Shown here piece after piece: positions 55,382 to 64,000 of a stretch of 64,000 nt of DNA. Position numbers and translations under genes: made by a program. The stretch comes from Geodermatophilaceae bacterium URHB0062 (GTDB lineage: Bacteria > Actinomycetota > Actinomycetes > Mycobacteriales > Geodermatophilaceae), in contig JHVO01000014.1 in NCBI GenBank assembly GCA_000620185.1, forward strand, positions 124,001 to 188,000, in the 5' to 3' direction. Position 1 is the first letter of the stretch. The number at the start of each line of letters is the position of its first letter. The notes under the pieces are model-generated. The model saw only the letters and a program-made list of their open reading frames with translations. It did not search any database and was not told the DNA's origin.

Positions 55382-56059
55382 TCAGGCGGCGGTGTCGGTG
55401 CGGGCTCCCCCGCCGCCGGTCGTACCCGAGCCTCGCCGCTCCGCCGCGGCCGGCATCGCCCGGGCGCTGGTCCGACGCAGCGTGAGCGCGCGATAGACGT
55501 AGTCCACCCCGGTGACGACCGTCAGGACGAGCGCCGCGCCCATCAGCCACCAGCGGGCGCTGGCCGCCACCCCGGTCAGCGGCAGGATGTAGAGGCCGAT
55601 GGCCAGCGCCTGCAGGACGGTCTTGGCCTTGCCGCCGCGGCTGGCCGCGATCACGCCGTGCCGGATCACCCAGAACCGCAGGACGGTGACACCGATCTCC
55701 CGGACGAGGATCACGACCGTCACCCACCAGGGCAGCAGGTCCAGCACCGAGAGCCCGATCAGCGCGGTACCCGTGAGCGCCTTGTCGGCGATCGGGTCGG
55801 CGAGCTTGCCGAACTCGGTGATCTGTCCCGTGCGGCGGGCGATCATGCCGTCGTAGCGGTCGGTGATGATCGCCAGCACGAAGACCACCGCGGCCCAGTA
55901 CCGGTCGGCGTGCTCGGAGCCGTTCCGGAGCCCGGCACCCTGCAGCAGGAGCACCGCGAACACCGGCACCACGGCCATGCGCAGCACGGTCAGCGCGTTG
56001 GGCAGGTTGACCAGCTTCGCCGTCTGCGGCGGGGTGGCTGCCGGGTCGGCGGCGTCCAC
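55382..56059 (-). CDS. pgsA: CDP-diacylglycerol-glycerol-3-phosphate phosphatidyltransferase
   Basis: Membrane enzyme of the phosphatidylglycerol branch, 225 aa, with about five helices. The CDP-alcohol phosphotransferase motif DRYDGMIARRTGQITEFGKLADPIADK (Dx2DGx2ARx8Gx3Dx3D) is complete. Start GTG 56059 lies 5 bp after the rimO stop, so the two are coupled. C-terminal tail is Gly/Arg-rich. Which of the several pgsA paralogues this is cannot be told from sequence alone; it is in the ftsK-rimO-pgsA-cinA-clgR block. Confidence 0.9.
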   Translation of the reverse strand: MDAADPAATPPQTAKLVNLPNALTVLRMAVVPVFAVLLLQGAGLRNGSEHADRYWAAVVFVLAIITDRYDGMIARRTGQITEFGKLADPIADKALTGTALIGLSVLDLLPWWVTVVILVREIGVTVLRFWVIRHGVIAASRGGKAKTVLQALAIGLYILPLTGVAASARWWLMGAALVLTVVTGVDYVYRALTLRRTSARAMPAAAERRGSGTTGGGGARTDTAA

Positions 56060-56064
56060 GGCAG

Positions 56065-57540
56065 TCAGGACCCGGCCGGGACCGTGGAGCTGACGGCGGG
56101 GACCAGCGCGCGGGCCACGAGGTCGACGCCCTCGGTGCCCACCACCTCGGCGAGCACCAACCCGCCGGGCACCGCCTCGACGGGCACGCCCACGACCGTC
56201 GTCGTCCCGTCGGCATCGGGGTCCTGGTGCGCGGCGTGGCCGAGCCATGTGCCGGGGCCTTCCTCCGCGCCGAGATCCTCGGTGAGCAGCACCTCCACGT
56301 GCTCCCCGATCCGGTCCTCCGCGCGCTGCGCGGTCAGCTCCTCCACCAGATCGGTGATCCGGCGCACGCGGGCGTCGATCTCCTGCTGGTCGAGCTTGCC
56401 CGGCAGCCCCATGGCCTCGGTGCCCTCCTCGTCGGAGTAGCCGAAGACACCGACCGCGTCGAGGCGGCCCTCGGTGAGGAAACGCTCGAGCTCGGCGACG
56501 TCGTCCTCGGTCTCGCCGGGGAAGCCGAGGATGACGTTGGTCCGGAAGCCGGCGCCCGGCGCGAGGCTCCGGGCCCGCTCGATGAGCTGCAGGAAGTCGT
56601 CGGTGCCGCCGAACCGCCGCATCCGCCGCAGCAGGGACGGCGAGGAGTGCTGGAAGGAGAGGTCGAAGTACGGGGCCACCCCCTCCGTGCCCGCGATGAC
56701 CTCCAGCAGCCCGGGCCGCAGCTCGGCGGGCTGGAGGTAGGCGACCCGCACCCGCGCGATGCCCTCGACCGCGGCCAGCTGCGGGAGGAGCTTCTCCAGC
56801 GAGCGCAGGTCGCCGAGGTCCTTGCCGTAGGACGTCGAGTTCTCGCTGACCAGCACCAGCTCGGTCACCCCCTGGGAGGCGAGCCACTGCGCCTCGCCCA
56901 GCACCTCGGCCGGCGGACGGGAGACGAACGCCCCACGGAAGGTCGGGATGGCGCAGAAGGCGCAGCGGCGGTCGCAGCCGGACGCCAGCTTGAGCGCGGC
57001 CGTCGGGCCGGAGGCCAGCCGCTTGCGGCGGAGCCAGTCGTGGCCGGGGATGACCGGGGCGTCGACGGCGGCGGTCGCGGCGGTGCGCTGCACCGGGCTG
57101 ATCGGCAGCAGGGTCCGGCGGTCGCGCGGCGTGTGCGGCACGAGCGGGCGACCGGAGAGCACGTCGTCGAGCCGGTCGCCGATCGCCGCGTAGTCGTCGA
57201 AGCCCAGCACGGTCGCCTCGGGGAGCGCACCGGCGAGCTCGGATCCGTACCGCTCGGCCATGCACCCGACGGCGACGACGGACGCGCCGGAGTCGGTCGC
57301 GGCGAGGATCGCGTCGACCGAGTCCTTCTTGGCGGTCTCGATGAAGCCGCACGTGTTCACCAGGACGGCGTCGGCGCCGTCGGCGTCCTCGACGAGGTCG
57401 TAGCCCTCGGCGGACAGCCGGCCCGCCAGCTCCTCCGAGTCGACCTCGTTGCGGGCACACCCGAGGGTCACGACGGCGACCCGGCGCCGCTCGGGACGGT
57501 GCCCCTCGGAGCTGCGGGGAGGGAGGGGCACAGCTGTCAC
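56065..57540 (-). CDS. rimO: Ribosomal protein uS12 methylthiotransferase RimO
   Basis: Radical-SAM enzyme that methylthiolates Asp of ribosomal protein S12, 491 aa. N-terminal MTTase cysteines in [30 protein letters not shown] and VGCMAERYG; radical SAM motif [12 protein letters not shown] domain with [14 protein letters not shown] and C-terminal tail. These (NTCGFIE and GCARN) distinguish it from the MiaB copy at 31 kb. GTG 57540 is preceded by TACGAT with a 6-nt gap. Confidence 0.93.
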   Translation of the reverse strand: MTAVPLPPRSSEGHRPERRRVAVVTLGCARNEVDSEELAGRLSAEGYDLVEDADGADAVLVNTCGFIETAKKDSVDAILAATDSGASVVAVGCMAERYGSELAGALPEATVLGFDDYAAIGDRLDDVLSGRPLVPHTPRDRRTLLPISPVQRTAATAAVDAPVIPGHDWLRRKRLASGPTAALKLASGCDRRCAFCAIPTFRGAFVSRPPAEVLGEAQWLASQGVTELVLVSENSTSYGKDLGDLRSLEKLLPQLAAVEGIARVRVAYLQPAELRPGLLEVIAGTEGVAPYFDLSFQHSSPSLLRRMRRFGGTDDFLQLIERARSLAPGAGFRTNVILGFPGETEDDVAELERFLTEGRLDAVGVFGYSDEEGTEAMGLPGKLDQQEIDARVRRITDLVEELTAQRAEDRIGEHVEVLLTEDLGAEEGPGTWLGHAAHQDPDADGTTTVVGVPVEAVPGGLVLAEVVGTEGVDLVARALVPAVSSTVPAGS

Positions 57541-57546
57541 GGGCCC

Positions 57547-57552
57547 ATCGTA
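57547..57552 (-). promoter_or_regulatory. Leaderless -10 (TACGAT) of rimO
   Basis: TACGAT, 6 nt, GTG 57540 on the minus strand, in the gap after ftsK. Confidence 0.5.
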
Positions 57553-57606
57553 GTTGCCCAAACCACCGGATCGGCCCCAACGGGAGTGATCCGCATCAGC
57601 CCGGAG

Positions 57607-60099
57607 CTACGCGGCACCGCCCCGGAGGGTGAACAGGGTCGCCTCCAGCTCGTCGGGCTTGATCAGCACGTCGCGGGCCTTCGAGCCCTCCGACGGGCCG
57701 ACGATGCCGCGGCTCTCCATGAGGTCCATGAGCCGCCCCGCCTTGGCGAACCCGACCCGGAGCTTGCGCTGCAGCATCGAAGTGGAGCCGAACTGGCTGG
57801 TGACGATGAGCTCGACCGCCTGCAGCAGCAGGTCGAGGTCGCCGCCGATGTCCTCGTCGATCTCCTTCTTCTCGCCCGCCGCGGCGGTGAAGACCTCTTC
57901 GCGGTACTCGGGCTCGGCCTGCCGCTTCGTGAACTCGACGACCGCCTCGATCTCGGCGTCGGTCACGAAGGCGCCCTGGACGCGCATCGGCTTGCCGGCA
58001 CCGATGGGCATGAACAGCGCGTCGCCCATGCCGATCAGCTTCTCCGCGCCGGGCTGGTCGAGGATGACGCGGCTGTCGGTGAGGCTCGAGGTGGAGAACG
58101 CCAGCCGCGACGGCACGTTCGCCTTGATCAGGCCGGTGACGACGTCGACGGAGGGGCGCTGCGTCGCGAGGATGAGGTGGATGCCGGCGGCGCGCGCCTT
58201 CTGGGTGATGCGGACGATGTGGTCCTCGACGTCGCGCGGCGCCACCATCATCAGGTCGGCGAGCTCGTCGACGATGGTGAGGATGTAGGGGTAGGGCGTG
58301 TAGACCCGCTCGCTGCCGGGCGGGGTCGTGATCTCGCCCTTCTCGACCTTGCGGTTGAAGTCGTCGATGTGCCGCACACCCGTGGACTTCATGTCCTGGT
58401 AGCGCTGCTCCATCTCCTCGACCAGCCAGGCCAGCGCGGTGGCCGCCTTCTTGGGGTCGGTGATGATCGGCGTGATCAGGTGCGGGATGCCGTCGTAGGG
58501 CGTCAGCTCGACCATCTTGGGGTCGACCAGGATCATCCGGAGCTGGTCGGGCGTGGCCCGCAGCAGCAGCGAGGTCAGGATCGAGTTGACGCAGCTCGAC
58601 TTACCGGCACCGGTCGCGCCGGCCACCAGCAGGTGCGGCATCTTCGCCAGGTTCGCGCAGACGAACCCGCCCTCGATGTCCTTGCCGAGGCCCACCAGCA
58701 TCGGGTGCGGGTCCTGCTTGGCCGCCTGCGAGCGCATGACATCGCCCAGGCTGACCTTCTCGCGGTCGGTGTTGGGCACCTCGATGCCGACGGCGGACTT
58801 GCCCGGGATCGGCGCCAGGATGCGGATGTTGTCGTTGGCCACCGCGTAGGCCATGTTCTTGGTCAGCTGGGTGATCTTCTCGACCTTGACGCCCTGGCCG
58901 AGCTCGACCTCGTAGCGGGTGACCGTCGGGCCGCGCGTGAAGCCGGTGACCGCGGCGTCGATGTTGAACTGCTCCAGCACGCCGCTGATGGCCTCGATGG
59001 CGACGTCGTTGGCCTTGGACCGCGCCCGCGGCGGGTCGCCGGGCCGCAGGACGGTGAGCGAGGGCAGGACGTAGTTGCCGGCGACCGGCTGGATCGAGAG
59101 CTGCTCGGGCTCGGTGATCGGCGGCAGGTCCTCCGGCGGGGCGGTCCGGTCGATCACGGGCGGGCGCGCGGTCTGGAGCTCGACGTGCTCGGGCTCGGTG
59201 GTGATCGTGTTGCCGGCCGCCGCCTCGAGGGCGCCGAGGTCGATCGGACCGGTGACCGTCAGGTCCTCCGCCAGCGCCTTGCGGCGGCCGCGGCGACCGG
59301 TGGGGGCCTCCTCGGCCTCCTCCTCGTCGTCGTACTCCTCGTCGTCGTACTCGTCGTCGTCGGCGCGACCGAGGAGGAAGTCGCCGACGGTGCGCAGCCG
59401 CTCGGGGATCTGGTGCACTGGGGTCGCGGTGATGACCAGGACGCCGAAGAAGGCGAGGAGGGCCAGCAGGACGACGGCGACGACGCTGCCGACCCCCGCC
59501 TCCAGCGGCGTGCCCACGGCCCACCCGATGAGGCCGCCCGACCCCGGCCGGCCCTGCTGCGGCACGGCGGGCGTGCCGAGCAGCTGCGCGATGCCGAGGA
59601 CCGAGGCGACGGTGCAGAGCCAGCCGATGGCCAGCCGGCCGCGCGCCTCGGGCCGCGGTCCGCGGCGCAGCAGCCGCAGCGCGGCGAAGAAGAGGACGAC
59701 GGGCAGCGCCATGACCAGCGAGCCGATGATCCACCGGACGCCGTCGGCGAGCGCGCTCCCGACCGGTCCGATGCCGTTGCTCCATGCCGCCGCCCCGAGG
59801 ACGATCGCCAGGCCCAGCACCGCCAGGCCGACGCCGTCCCTGCGGTGCTCGGGCGCGAGCGGTTCGGCCTCCTCCGGGCGGGCCACCGAGCGGGCCAGGC
59901 CGCCGGCACCGCGCGCGAGCAGACCCCAGCCGCCGCTGACGACGCCCCACAGCCCGGGTGAGGACTTCTTCCGGGAGGCGGTGGAGCCGCGCTTGGCGGT
60001 CGACCCCCGCTTGGCCGGCGGACGCCGCTTGCTCGCCGCCGTCGAACCGGAGCGGCCCCGGGTCGCCGGGCGGCGGGTCGACGTGGTGCGGGCAGGCAT
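57607..60099 (-). CDS. ftsK: DNA translocase FtsK/SpoIIIE
   Basis: Septum-anchored DNA pump for chromosome segregation, 830 aa. An N-terminal basic region (residues 1-50) leads to four membrane helices (about 75-230), an acidic linker, then the motor with Walker [11 protein letters not shown] and Walker B MILVDPK, and the C-terminal gamma winged-helix ([28 protein letters not shown]) that reads orienting DNA motifs. ATG 60099 with TACCGT 7 nt upstream fixes the start. Upstream of rimO-pgsA. Confidence 0.95.
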   Translation of the reverse strand: MPARTTSTRRPATRGRSGSTAASKRRPPAKRGSTAKRGSTASRKKSSPGLWGVVSGGWGLLARGAGGLARSVARPEEAEPLAPEHRRDGVGLAVLGLAIVLGAAAWSNGIGPVGSALADGVRWIIGSLVMALPVVLFFAALRLLRRGPRPEARGRLAIGWLCTVASVLGIAQLLGTPAVPQQGRPGSGGLIGWAVGTPLEAGVGSVVAVVLLALLAFFGVLVITATPVHQIPERLRTVGDFLLGRADDDEYDDEEYDDEEEAEEAPTGRRGRRKALAEDLTVTGPIDLGALEAAAGNTITTEPEHVELQTARPPVIDRTAPPEDLPPITEPEQLSIQPVAGNYVLPSLTVLRPGDPPRARSKANDVAIEAISGVLEQFNIDAAVTGFTRGPTVTRYEVELGQGVKVEKITQLTKNMAYAVANDNIRILAPIPGKSAVGIEVPNTDREKVSLGDVMRSQAAKQDPHPMLVGLGKDIEGGFVCANLAKMPHLLVAGATGAGKSSCVNSILTSLLLRATPDQLRMILVDPKMVELTPYDGIPHLITPIITDPKKAATALAWLVEEMEQRYQDMKSTGVRHIDDFNRKVEKGEITTPPGSERVYTPYPYILTIVDELADLMMVAPRDVEDHIVRITQKARAAGIHLILATQRPSVDVVTGLIKANVPSRLAFSTSSLTDSRVILDQPGAEKLIGMGDALFMPIGAGKPMRVQGAFVTDAEIEAVVEFTKRQAEPEYREEVFTAAAGEKKEIDEDIGGDLDLLLQAVELIVTSQFGSTSMLQRKLRVGFAKAGRLMDLMESRGIVGPSEGSKARDVLIKPDELEATLFTLRGGAA

Positions 60100-60106
60100 G
60101 CGTCGG

Positions 60107-60112
60107 ACGGTA
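60107..60112 (-). promoter_or_regulatory. Leaderless -10 (TACCGT) of ftsK
   Basis: TACCGT, 7 nt, ATG 60099 on the minus strand. Confidence 0.55.
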
Positions 60113-60175
60113 ATCGCCTCGACCGCTCGGATCGGGCAGGTTGGGCCTCGTGTCCCGCTCCGGTCGCCGGGGCCC

Positions 60176-60181
60176 TAACGT
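60176..60181 (+). promoter_or_regulatory. Leaderless -10 (TAACGT) of the S9 peptidase gene
   Basis: TAACGT, 7 nt, ATG 60189. It is about 70 bp from the divergent ftsK -10. Confidence 0.55.
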
Positions 60182-60188
60182 CACAGAC

Positions 60189-62132
60189 ATGACTTCGCTC
60201 ACGCCTGGTAGCTGGCCGACCCCGATCACCTCGGAACTCGTCGTTCGCGCGGCGGCCCGGCTCGGTGAGGTCTGCGTGGACGGTGACGACGTCTACTGGT
60301 CGGAGGCCCGGCCCACCGAGGGCGGCCGGTCGGTGATCGTGCGCCGCTCGGCCGACGGCACAGTGACCGACGTCCTCCCGGGGCCGTGGAACGCCCGCAC
60401 CCGCGTGCACGAGTACGGCGGCGGGGCGTGGACGGTGTCCGGCGGCACGCTCTGGTTCACCGAGTTCAGCGACCAGCGGCTGTACCGGCTCGTCCCCGGC
60501 AGCGACGTCCCGGTGGCGGTCACTCCCGAGCCGGAGGTCGCGGCCGGCGTGCGGCACGCCGACCTCCGTGTCGTGTCCGGCGGGGCCGCGGTGCTCGCCG
60601 TCCGGGAGACGCACACCGCATCGGGCGCGGCCACCGACGTCGTCAACGAGATCGTGCGCGTCTCCCAGAACGGCAGCACGGAGGTCCTCGTCTCCGGCAC
60701 CGACTTCGTGTCCGACCCGCGACTGGCGCCCGACGGCGTCACGCTGTCGTGGCTGCGGTGGAACCACCCGGACATGCCGTGGGACTCCACCGAGTTCGTC
60801 GTCCGCGCGGCCGACGGCACCGAGCACGTGATCGCCGGCGGCCCGGGAGAGTCCGTCGTCCAGCCCACGTGGGACGACGACCTGGCGTTGTGGTTCTTCA
60901 GCGACCGCACCGACTTCTGGTCGCTGTACCGCAAGCGGCCGCACGAGGAGCCCGAGCTCGTCGTGGACGTCGGCGGCGACATCGCCGGGCCGCAGTGGGT
61001 GTTCGGCCTGAGCCGGTTCGCCCTCTTGTCCGACGGCCGCGTCGTCGTCGCCTACGGCCGAGACGGCGCGGACCGCCTCGCCGTCGCCGAGGCCGGTGGC
61101 GAGCTGCACGAGCTCGACGTGCCCTACGACGTGTTCCGCTACGTCACCGCGCAGGGGACGTCCGTGGTGTGCCTCGCGGCGGGCCCGGCCAGCGAGCCCG
61201 TCGTCCTGCGGGTCGACGTCGACGGCGGGGAGCCCGAGCTGCTGCGTCCAGCACGCGACCTGGGGCTGGACCCGGCCTGGTTCTCCCGGCCCGAGCACGT
61301 GACCTTCCCGACCGATCCCCGCGACACCGGCATCGACACCGCCCACGCGCTGGTCTACCCGCCGGCCAACCCGGAGGCGGGCGCGCCCAACGGGGAGCTG
61401 CCCCCGCTCATGGTGGTCGTGCACGGCGGGCCCACCTCGGCAACCGCGCCCGTGCTGAGCCTGGAGATCCAGTACTGGACCTCGCGCGGCTTCTGCGTCG
61501 CCGACGTCGACTACCGCGGCTCCACCGGCTACGGGCGGCGGTACCGGGACGCTCTCCGGGGCCATTGGGGCATCGTCGACCTCGACGACGTCGTCGCCTG
61601 CGCGCGGTACCTCGCCGACGCGGGCCGGGTCGACCCCGCCCGGATGGCGATCCGCGGCGGCTCGGCGGGCGGGTACACGACGCTCGCCGCGCTGACCATG
61701 CGACCCGGGGTGTTCACCGCGGGGGCGAGCCACTTCGGCCTCGCCGACCTGCGTGCCTTCGTGGGCGAGACGCACAAGTTCGAGTCGCGGTACCTCGACG
61801 GGCTCATCGCGCCGTGGCCGGCCGGTGAGGCGGTATACATCGAGCGCTCACCCGTCACCCACGTCGACGCCCTCGACACCCCGCTGGCGGTGTTCCAGGG
61901 CGAGGAGGACAAGGTCGTGCCGCCGGATCAGGCCGAGATCATCGTCGCGGCGCTGCGGGAGAAGGGCGTGCCGCACGCCTACCTGCTCTTCCCGGGCGAG
62001 CAGCACGGGTTCCGGAAGGCGGAGAACATCCGGGCCGCCCTGGACGGCGAGCTGTCGTTCTACTCCCAGATCTGGGGGTTCGGGCTGCCTGAGGGCGAGG
62101 GCATCACCCCGATCGAGGTGGTGCGGAGCTGA
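60189..62132 (+). CDS. Prolyl oligopeptidase-family (S9) serine peptidase
   Basis: Cytoplasmic serine peptidase or esterase of 647 aa. The first 380 residues form a beta-propeller-like domain (VHEYGGGAWTVSGGTLWFTEFSDQRLYRLVPG, FFSDRTDFWSLYRKRPHEEPELVV); the alpha/beta hydrolase domain has the nucleophile in IRGGSAGGYTTLAAL (GGSAGG), Asp in VFQGEEDKVVPPDQA and His in PGEQHGFRK. S9 enzymes act on small peptides; specificity unknown. ATG 60189 with leaderless promoter. It ends inside a terminator shared with RNase J. Confidence 0.9.
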   Translation: MTSLTPGSWPTPITSELVVRAAARLGEVCVDGDDVYWSEARPTEGGRSVIVRRSADGTVTDVLPGPWNARTRVHEYGGGAWTVSGGTLWFTEFSDQRLYRLVPGSDVPVAVTPEPEVAAGVRHADLRVVSGGAAVLAVRETHTASGAATDVVNEIVRVSQNGSTEVLVSGTDFVSDPRLAPDGVTLSWLRWNHPDMPWDSTEFVVRAADGTEHVIAGGPGESVVQPTWDDDLALWFFSDRTDFWSLYRKRPHEEPELVVDVGGDIAGPQWVFGLSRFALLSDGRVVVAYGRDGADRLAVAEAGGELHELDVPYDVFRYVTAQGTSVVCLAAGPASEPVVLRVDVDGGEPELLRPARDLGLDPAWFSRPEHVTFPTDPRDTGIDTAHALVYPPANPEAGAPNGELPPLMVVVHGGPTSATAPVLSLEIQYWTSRGFCVADVDYRGSTGYGRRYRDALRGHWGIVDLDDVVACARYLADAGRVDPARMAIRGGSAGGYTTLAALTMRPGVFTAGASHFGLADLRAFVGETHKFESRYLDGLIAPWPAGEAVYIERSPVTHVDALDTPLAVFQGEEDKVVPPDQAEIIVAALREKGVPHAYLLFPGEQHGFRKAENIRAALDGELSFYSQIWGFGLPEGEGITPIEVVRS

Positions 62133-62177
62133 GCGGAGTGGGAGGGCGGCATTTTCCGCGCCCTCCCACTCCGCTCA
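62130..62177. terminator. Perfect 19-bp bidirectional terminator containing both stop codons
   Basis: TGAGCGGAGTGGGAGGGCG (62130-62148) pairs perfectly with 62159-62177 around a 10-nt loop containing TTTT. The first three bases are the S9 stop TGA and the last three, read on the other strand, are the RNase J stop TGA. Confidence 0.9.
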
Positions 62178-63875
62178 GACCTCCAGGACCGTCGGGATGA
62201 TCATGGGACGGCGGCGGTAGGTGTCCGACACCCACTTGCCGATGGTCCGCCGGATCACCTGGGACAGCCGGTGCGGGTCGACCTCCTCGTCGGCCAGCGC
62301 CCGCTTCAGGTTGTCCTCGACCAGCTGCAGCGCGCCGTCGAAGGCCGCGGGGTCGTCGGAGAACCCTCGGGTGGACAGGTGCACCGGCCGCACGATCGTC
62401 CGGGTCGAGGGCTCGATGACGACGGTCAGCGCCACGAACCCCTCGTCGCCGAGGATCCGCCGCGCCTGCAGCGACTCCTCCCCCACGTCGCCGACGTTGA
62501 GCCCGTCGACGTAGACGTTGCCGATCGGCACGCTGCCCACGATCGAGGCCTTGCCGTCGACCAGGTCCACCACGACGCCGTCCTCGGCGAGGATCACGCG
62601 GTCGCGGCTCATGCCCGTCTCCTCGGCCAGCGCGGCGTGCGCGCGCAGGTGCCGCCACTCGCCGTGCACCGGCATCAGGTAGCGCGGCTTGGCGACGTTG
62701 AGCAGCGTGCGCAGCTCGCCCGCCGGTGCGTGACCGGAGACGTGCACCCGCGCCGTCTCCTTGTGCACGACGGTGGCCCCGAGGCGGGCCAGGCCGTTGA
62801 TCACCTTGTAGACCGCGGTCTCGTTGCCCGGCACCAGCGACGAGGCGAGGACGACGGTGTCGCCGGCCTCGATCGTGACCTGGTGGTGCTCGCCGCGGGC
62901 CATGCGCCCCAGCGCCGACAGCGGCTCGCCCTGCGAACCGGTCGACACCAGCACCACCTGCTCGGGCGGCATCGCGGCGGCCTCGTCGAGGGAGACCATC
63001 AGCCCGGCGGCGACCCGCAGCAGGCCGAGGTCGCGGGCCACGCCCATGTTGCGGACCATCGAGCGGCCGACGAACGCGACCTTGCGCTTGTGCGTCTCGG
63101 CGCAGTCGAGCACCTGCTGGATGCGGTGCACGTGGCTGGCGAAGCTCGAGACGATCAGCCGCTGCGAGGCGCGGGCGAACACGTCGTCGAGCACCGGGCC
63201 GATGCTCCGCTCGGGGGTGACGAACCCCGGCACCTCGGCGTTGGTCGAGTCGGCGAGCAGCAGGTCGATGCCGGCCAGCCCCAGCCGGGCGAACGCGCCC
63301 AGGTCGGTCAGGACGCCGTCCAGCGGCAGCTGGTCCATCTTGAAGTCACCGGTGTGCACCAGCGTCCCCGCCGGCGTGTGCACGGCCACCGCGAGCGCGT
63401 CGGGGATCGAGTGGTTGACCGAGACGAACTCGCAGTGGAATGGCCCGGCCACGTGGTCGTCGCCCGCGGCGACCTCGACGAGAGCCGGGTCGAGCCGGTG
63501 CTCGCGCAACTTCGCGGCGACCAGCGCCAGCGTGAACCGCGAGCCGACCAGCGGGATGTCCTCCCGCAGCCGCAGCAGATAGGGGATGGCGCCGATGTGG
63601 TCCTCGTGCCCGTGGGTGAGGACGACGGCGTCGATGTCGTCGAGACGGTGCTCGATGACCCCGAAGTCCGGCAGGATCAGGTCGACGCCCGGCTGCTCGG
63701 CCTCGGGGAACAGGACGCCGCAGTCGATGACCAGCAGGCGCCCGCCGAACTCCAGCACCGCCATGTTGCGGCCGATCTCGCCCAGCCCCCCGAGGGCCAT
63801 GACGCGCAGGCCACCGTCGGGCAGGGGCGGCGGTGCCTGGAGGTCGAGGTGGGGCTGCGTCGGCTGCGCCGTCAC
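62175..63875 (-). CDS. rnj: Ribonuclease J
   Basis: Endo- and 5'-exoribonuclease for RNA maturation and decay, 566 aa. The metallo-beta-lactamase domain has THGHEDHIG (HxHxDH, about residue 86), the beta-CASP domain has SFASHVHRIQQV and STGSQGEPLSALGRMA, and HVSGHAPAGEL supplies a further His. C-terminal domain as in the family. GTG 63875 overlaps the dapA stop as GTGA, so it is coupled to dapA, as in Mycobacterium (Rv2752c-Rv2753c). Confidence 0.94.
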   Translation of the reverse strand: MTAQPTQPHLDLQAPPPLPDGGLRVMALGGLGEIGRNMAVLEFGGRLLVIDCGVLFPEAEQPGVDLILPDFGVIEHRLDDIDAVVLTHGHEDHIGAIPYLLRLREDIPLVGSRFTLALVAAKLREHRLDPALVEVAAGDDHVAGPFHCEFVSVNHSIPDALAVAVHTPAGTLVHTGDFKMDQLPLDGVLTDLGAFARLGLAGIDLLLADSTNAEVPGFVTPERSIGPVLDDVFARASQRLIVSSFASHVHRIQQVLDCAETHKRKVAFVGRSMVRNMGVARDLGLLRVAAGLMVSLDEAAAMPPEQVVLVSTGSQGEPLSALGRMARGEHHQVTIEAGDTVVLASSLVPGNETAVYKVINGLARLGATVVHKETARVHVSGHAPAGELRTLLNVAKPRYLMPVHGEWRHLRAHAALAEETGMSRDRVILAEDGVVVDLVDGKASIVGSVPIGNVYVDGLNVGDVGEESLQARRILGDEGFVALTVVIEPSTRTIVRPVHLSTRGFSDDPAAFDGALQLVEDNLKRALADEEVDPHRLSQVIRRTIGKWVSDTYRRRPMIIPTVLEV

Positions 63876-64000
63876 AGCTGCACGCCGCCCGCCGTGAGGT
63901 CGATGCGCAGCTGCGCGACCTGCTCGGGGGTCGCGTCGACCAGGGGCGGGCGGACCGGGCCGGCCGGCAGGCTCAGCTCGCGCAGCGCCGCCTTGACCAG
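63872..64000 (-). CDS. dapA: 4-hydroxy-tetrahydrodipicolinate synthase, C-terminal part
   Basis: Only the last 42 codons are in the window, entering from the right edge. The residues LPAGPVRPPLVDATPEQVAQLRIDL match the end of actinobacterial DapA, the first committed step of lysine/diaminopimelate synthesis. Stop overlaps the RNase J start by 4 bp. Identification relies on this C-terminus and the neighbourhood. Confidence 0.78.
   Translation of the reverse strand: MVKAALRELSLPAGPVRPPLVDATPEQVAQLRIDLTAGGVQL

Noticed and set aside
56227-59961. Plus-strand frame of 1244 codons opposite rimO and ftsK
   Set aside because: Shadow frame; rimO and ftsK motifs are unequivocal on the other strand.

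Overview
The window is GC-rich, densely coded chromosome from an actinomycete (Actinomycetota). The evidence is strong G/C preference at third codon positions, many GTG starts, an actinobacterial gene order (nrdR/nrdJ, lexA, hflX-dapF-miaA, DUF349, miaB, gluABCD, recA-recX-DUF3046, pspA, clgR-cinA-pgsA-rimO-ftsK, RNase J-dapA), TCGAAC-N4-GTTCGA LexA boxes and a mycothiol-era style gene set. The order resembles the Mycobacterium lexA-recA-ftsK-dapA block, with insertions. A soil or rock actinomycete such as the Geodermatophilaceae is my best guess, but that is inference. I found no tRNA, rRNA, CRISPR array, insertion sequence, prophage or plasmid feature.

Layout. 1-0.5 kb: end of an arsenic-type operon (arsC). 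0.4-4.8 kb: tyrosine/homogentisate catabolism (hppD, hmgA, fahA on the minus strand) with a divergent Lrp/AsnC regulator. 5-16.4 kb: accessory genes (DUF4334, DUF4177, aldo/keto reductase, PrsW-like protease, PQ-loop protein, aminoglycoside-phosphotransferase fold kinase, PAP2, a HAD hydrolase broken by an in-frame TGA, AOC-barrel secreted protein, orphan peptide-binding lipoprotein, serine hydrolase, MBL hydrolase). 16.5-23 kb: B12-dependent ribonucleotide reductase and its NrdR repressor, an unknown protein, a LysM protein and LexA. 23-33.4 kb: propeller lipid-anchored or membrane protein, PAP2, HflX, DapF, MiaA, LigB-like protein, DUF349, MiaB, SRPBCC protein. 33.5-36.9 kb: GluABCD-type amino acid ABC importer. 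37.7-39.5 kb: CtaD. 39.5-41.5 kb: RecX, RecA, DUF3046. 41.6-50.7 kb: MFS exporter, GH16-like protein, Lhr helicase, ABM-domain membrane protein, Nei glycosylase, cupin. 50.7-64 kb: PspA, PfkB kinase, TetR, ClgR, CinA, BTAD regulator, PgsA, RimO, FtsK, S9 peptidase, RNase J and the end of DapA.

The DNA-damage theme runs through the window. lexA has a LexA box over its -35, the divergent LysM gene has two perfect LexA boxes, recA has a LexA box plus a second promoter resembling the RecA-independent (PafBC) type, and lhr has a promoter with the same spacing as the latter. nrdR-nrdJ carries a pair of NrdR-like boxes 32 bp apart bracketing its -10.

The most striking global signal is promoter layout. 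At least 16 genes have a TANNNT (or GACACT) hexamer followed by exactly 6 or 7 nt and then the GTG/ATG start, with no Shine-Dalgarno; these should give leaderless mRNAs. Four of them share the variant GACACTG. I found no convincing new multi-gene system; the unusual items are mainly regulatory and architectural, and are listed as findings.
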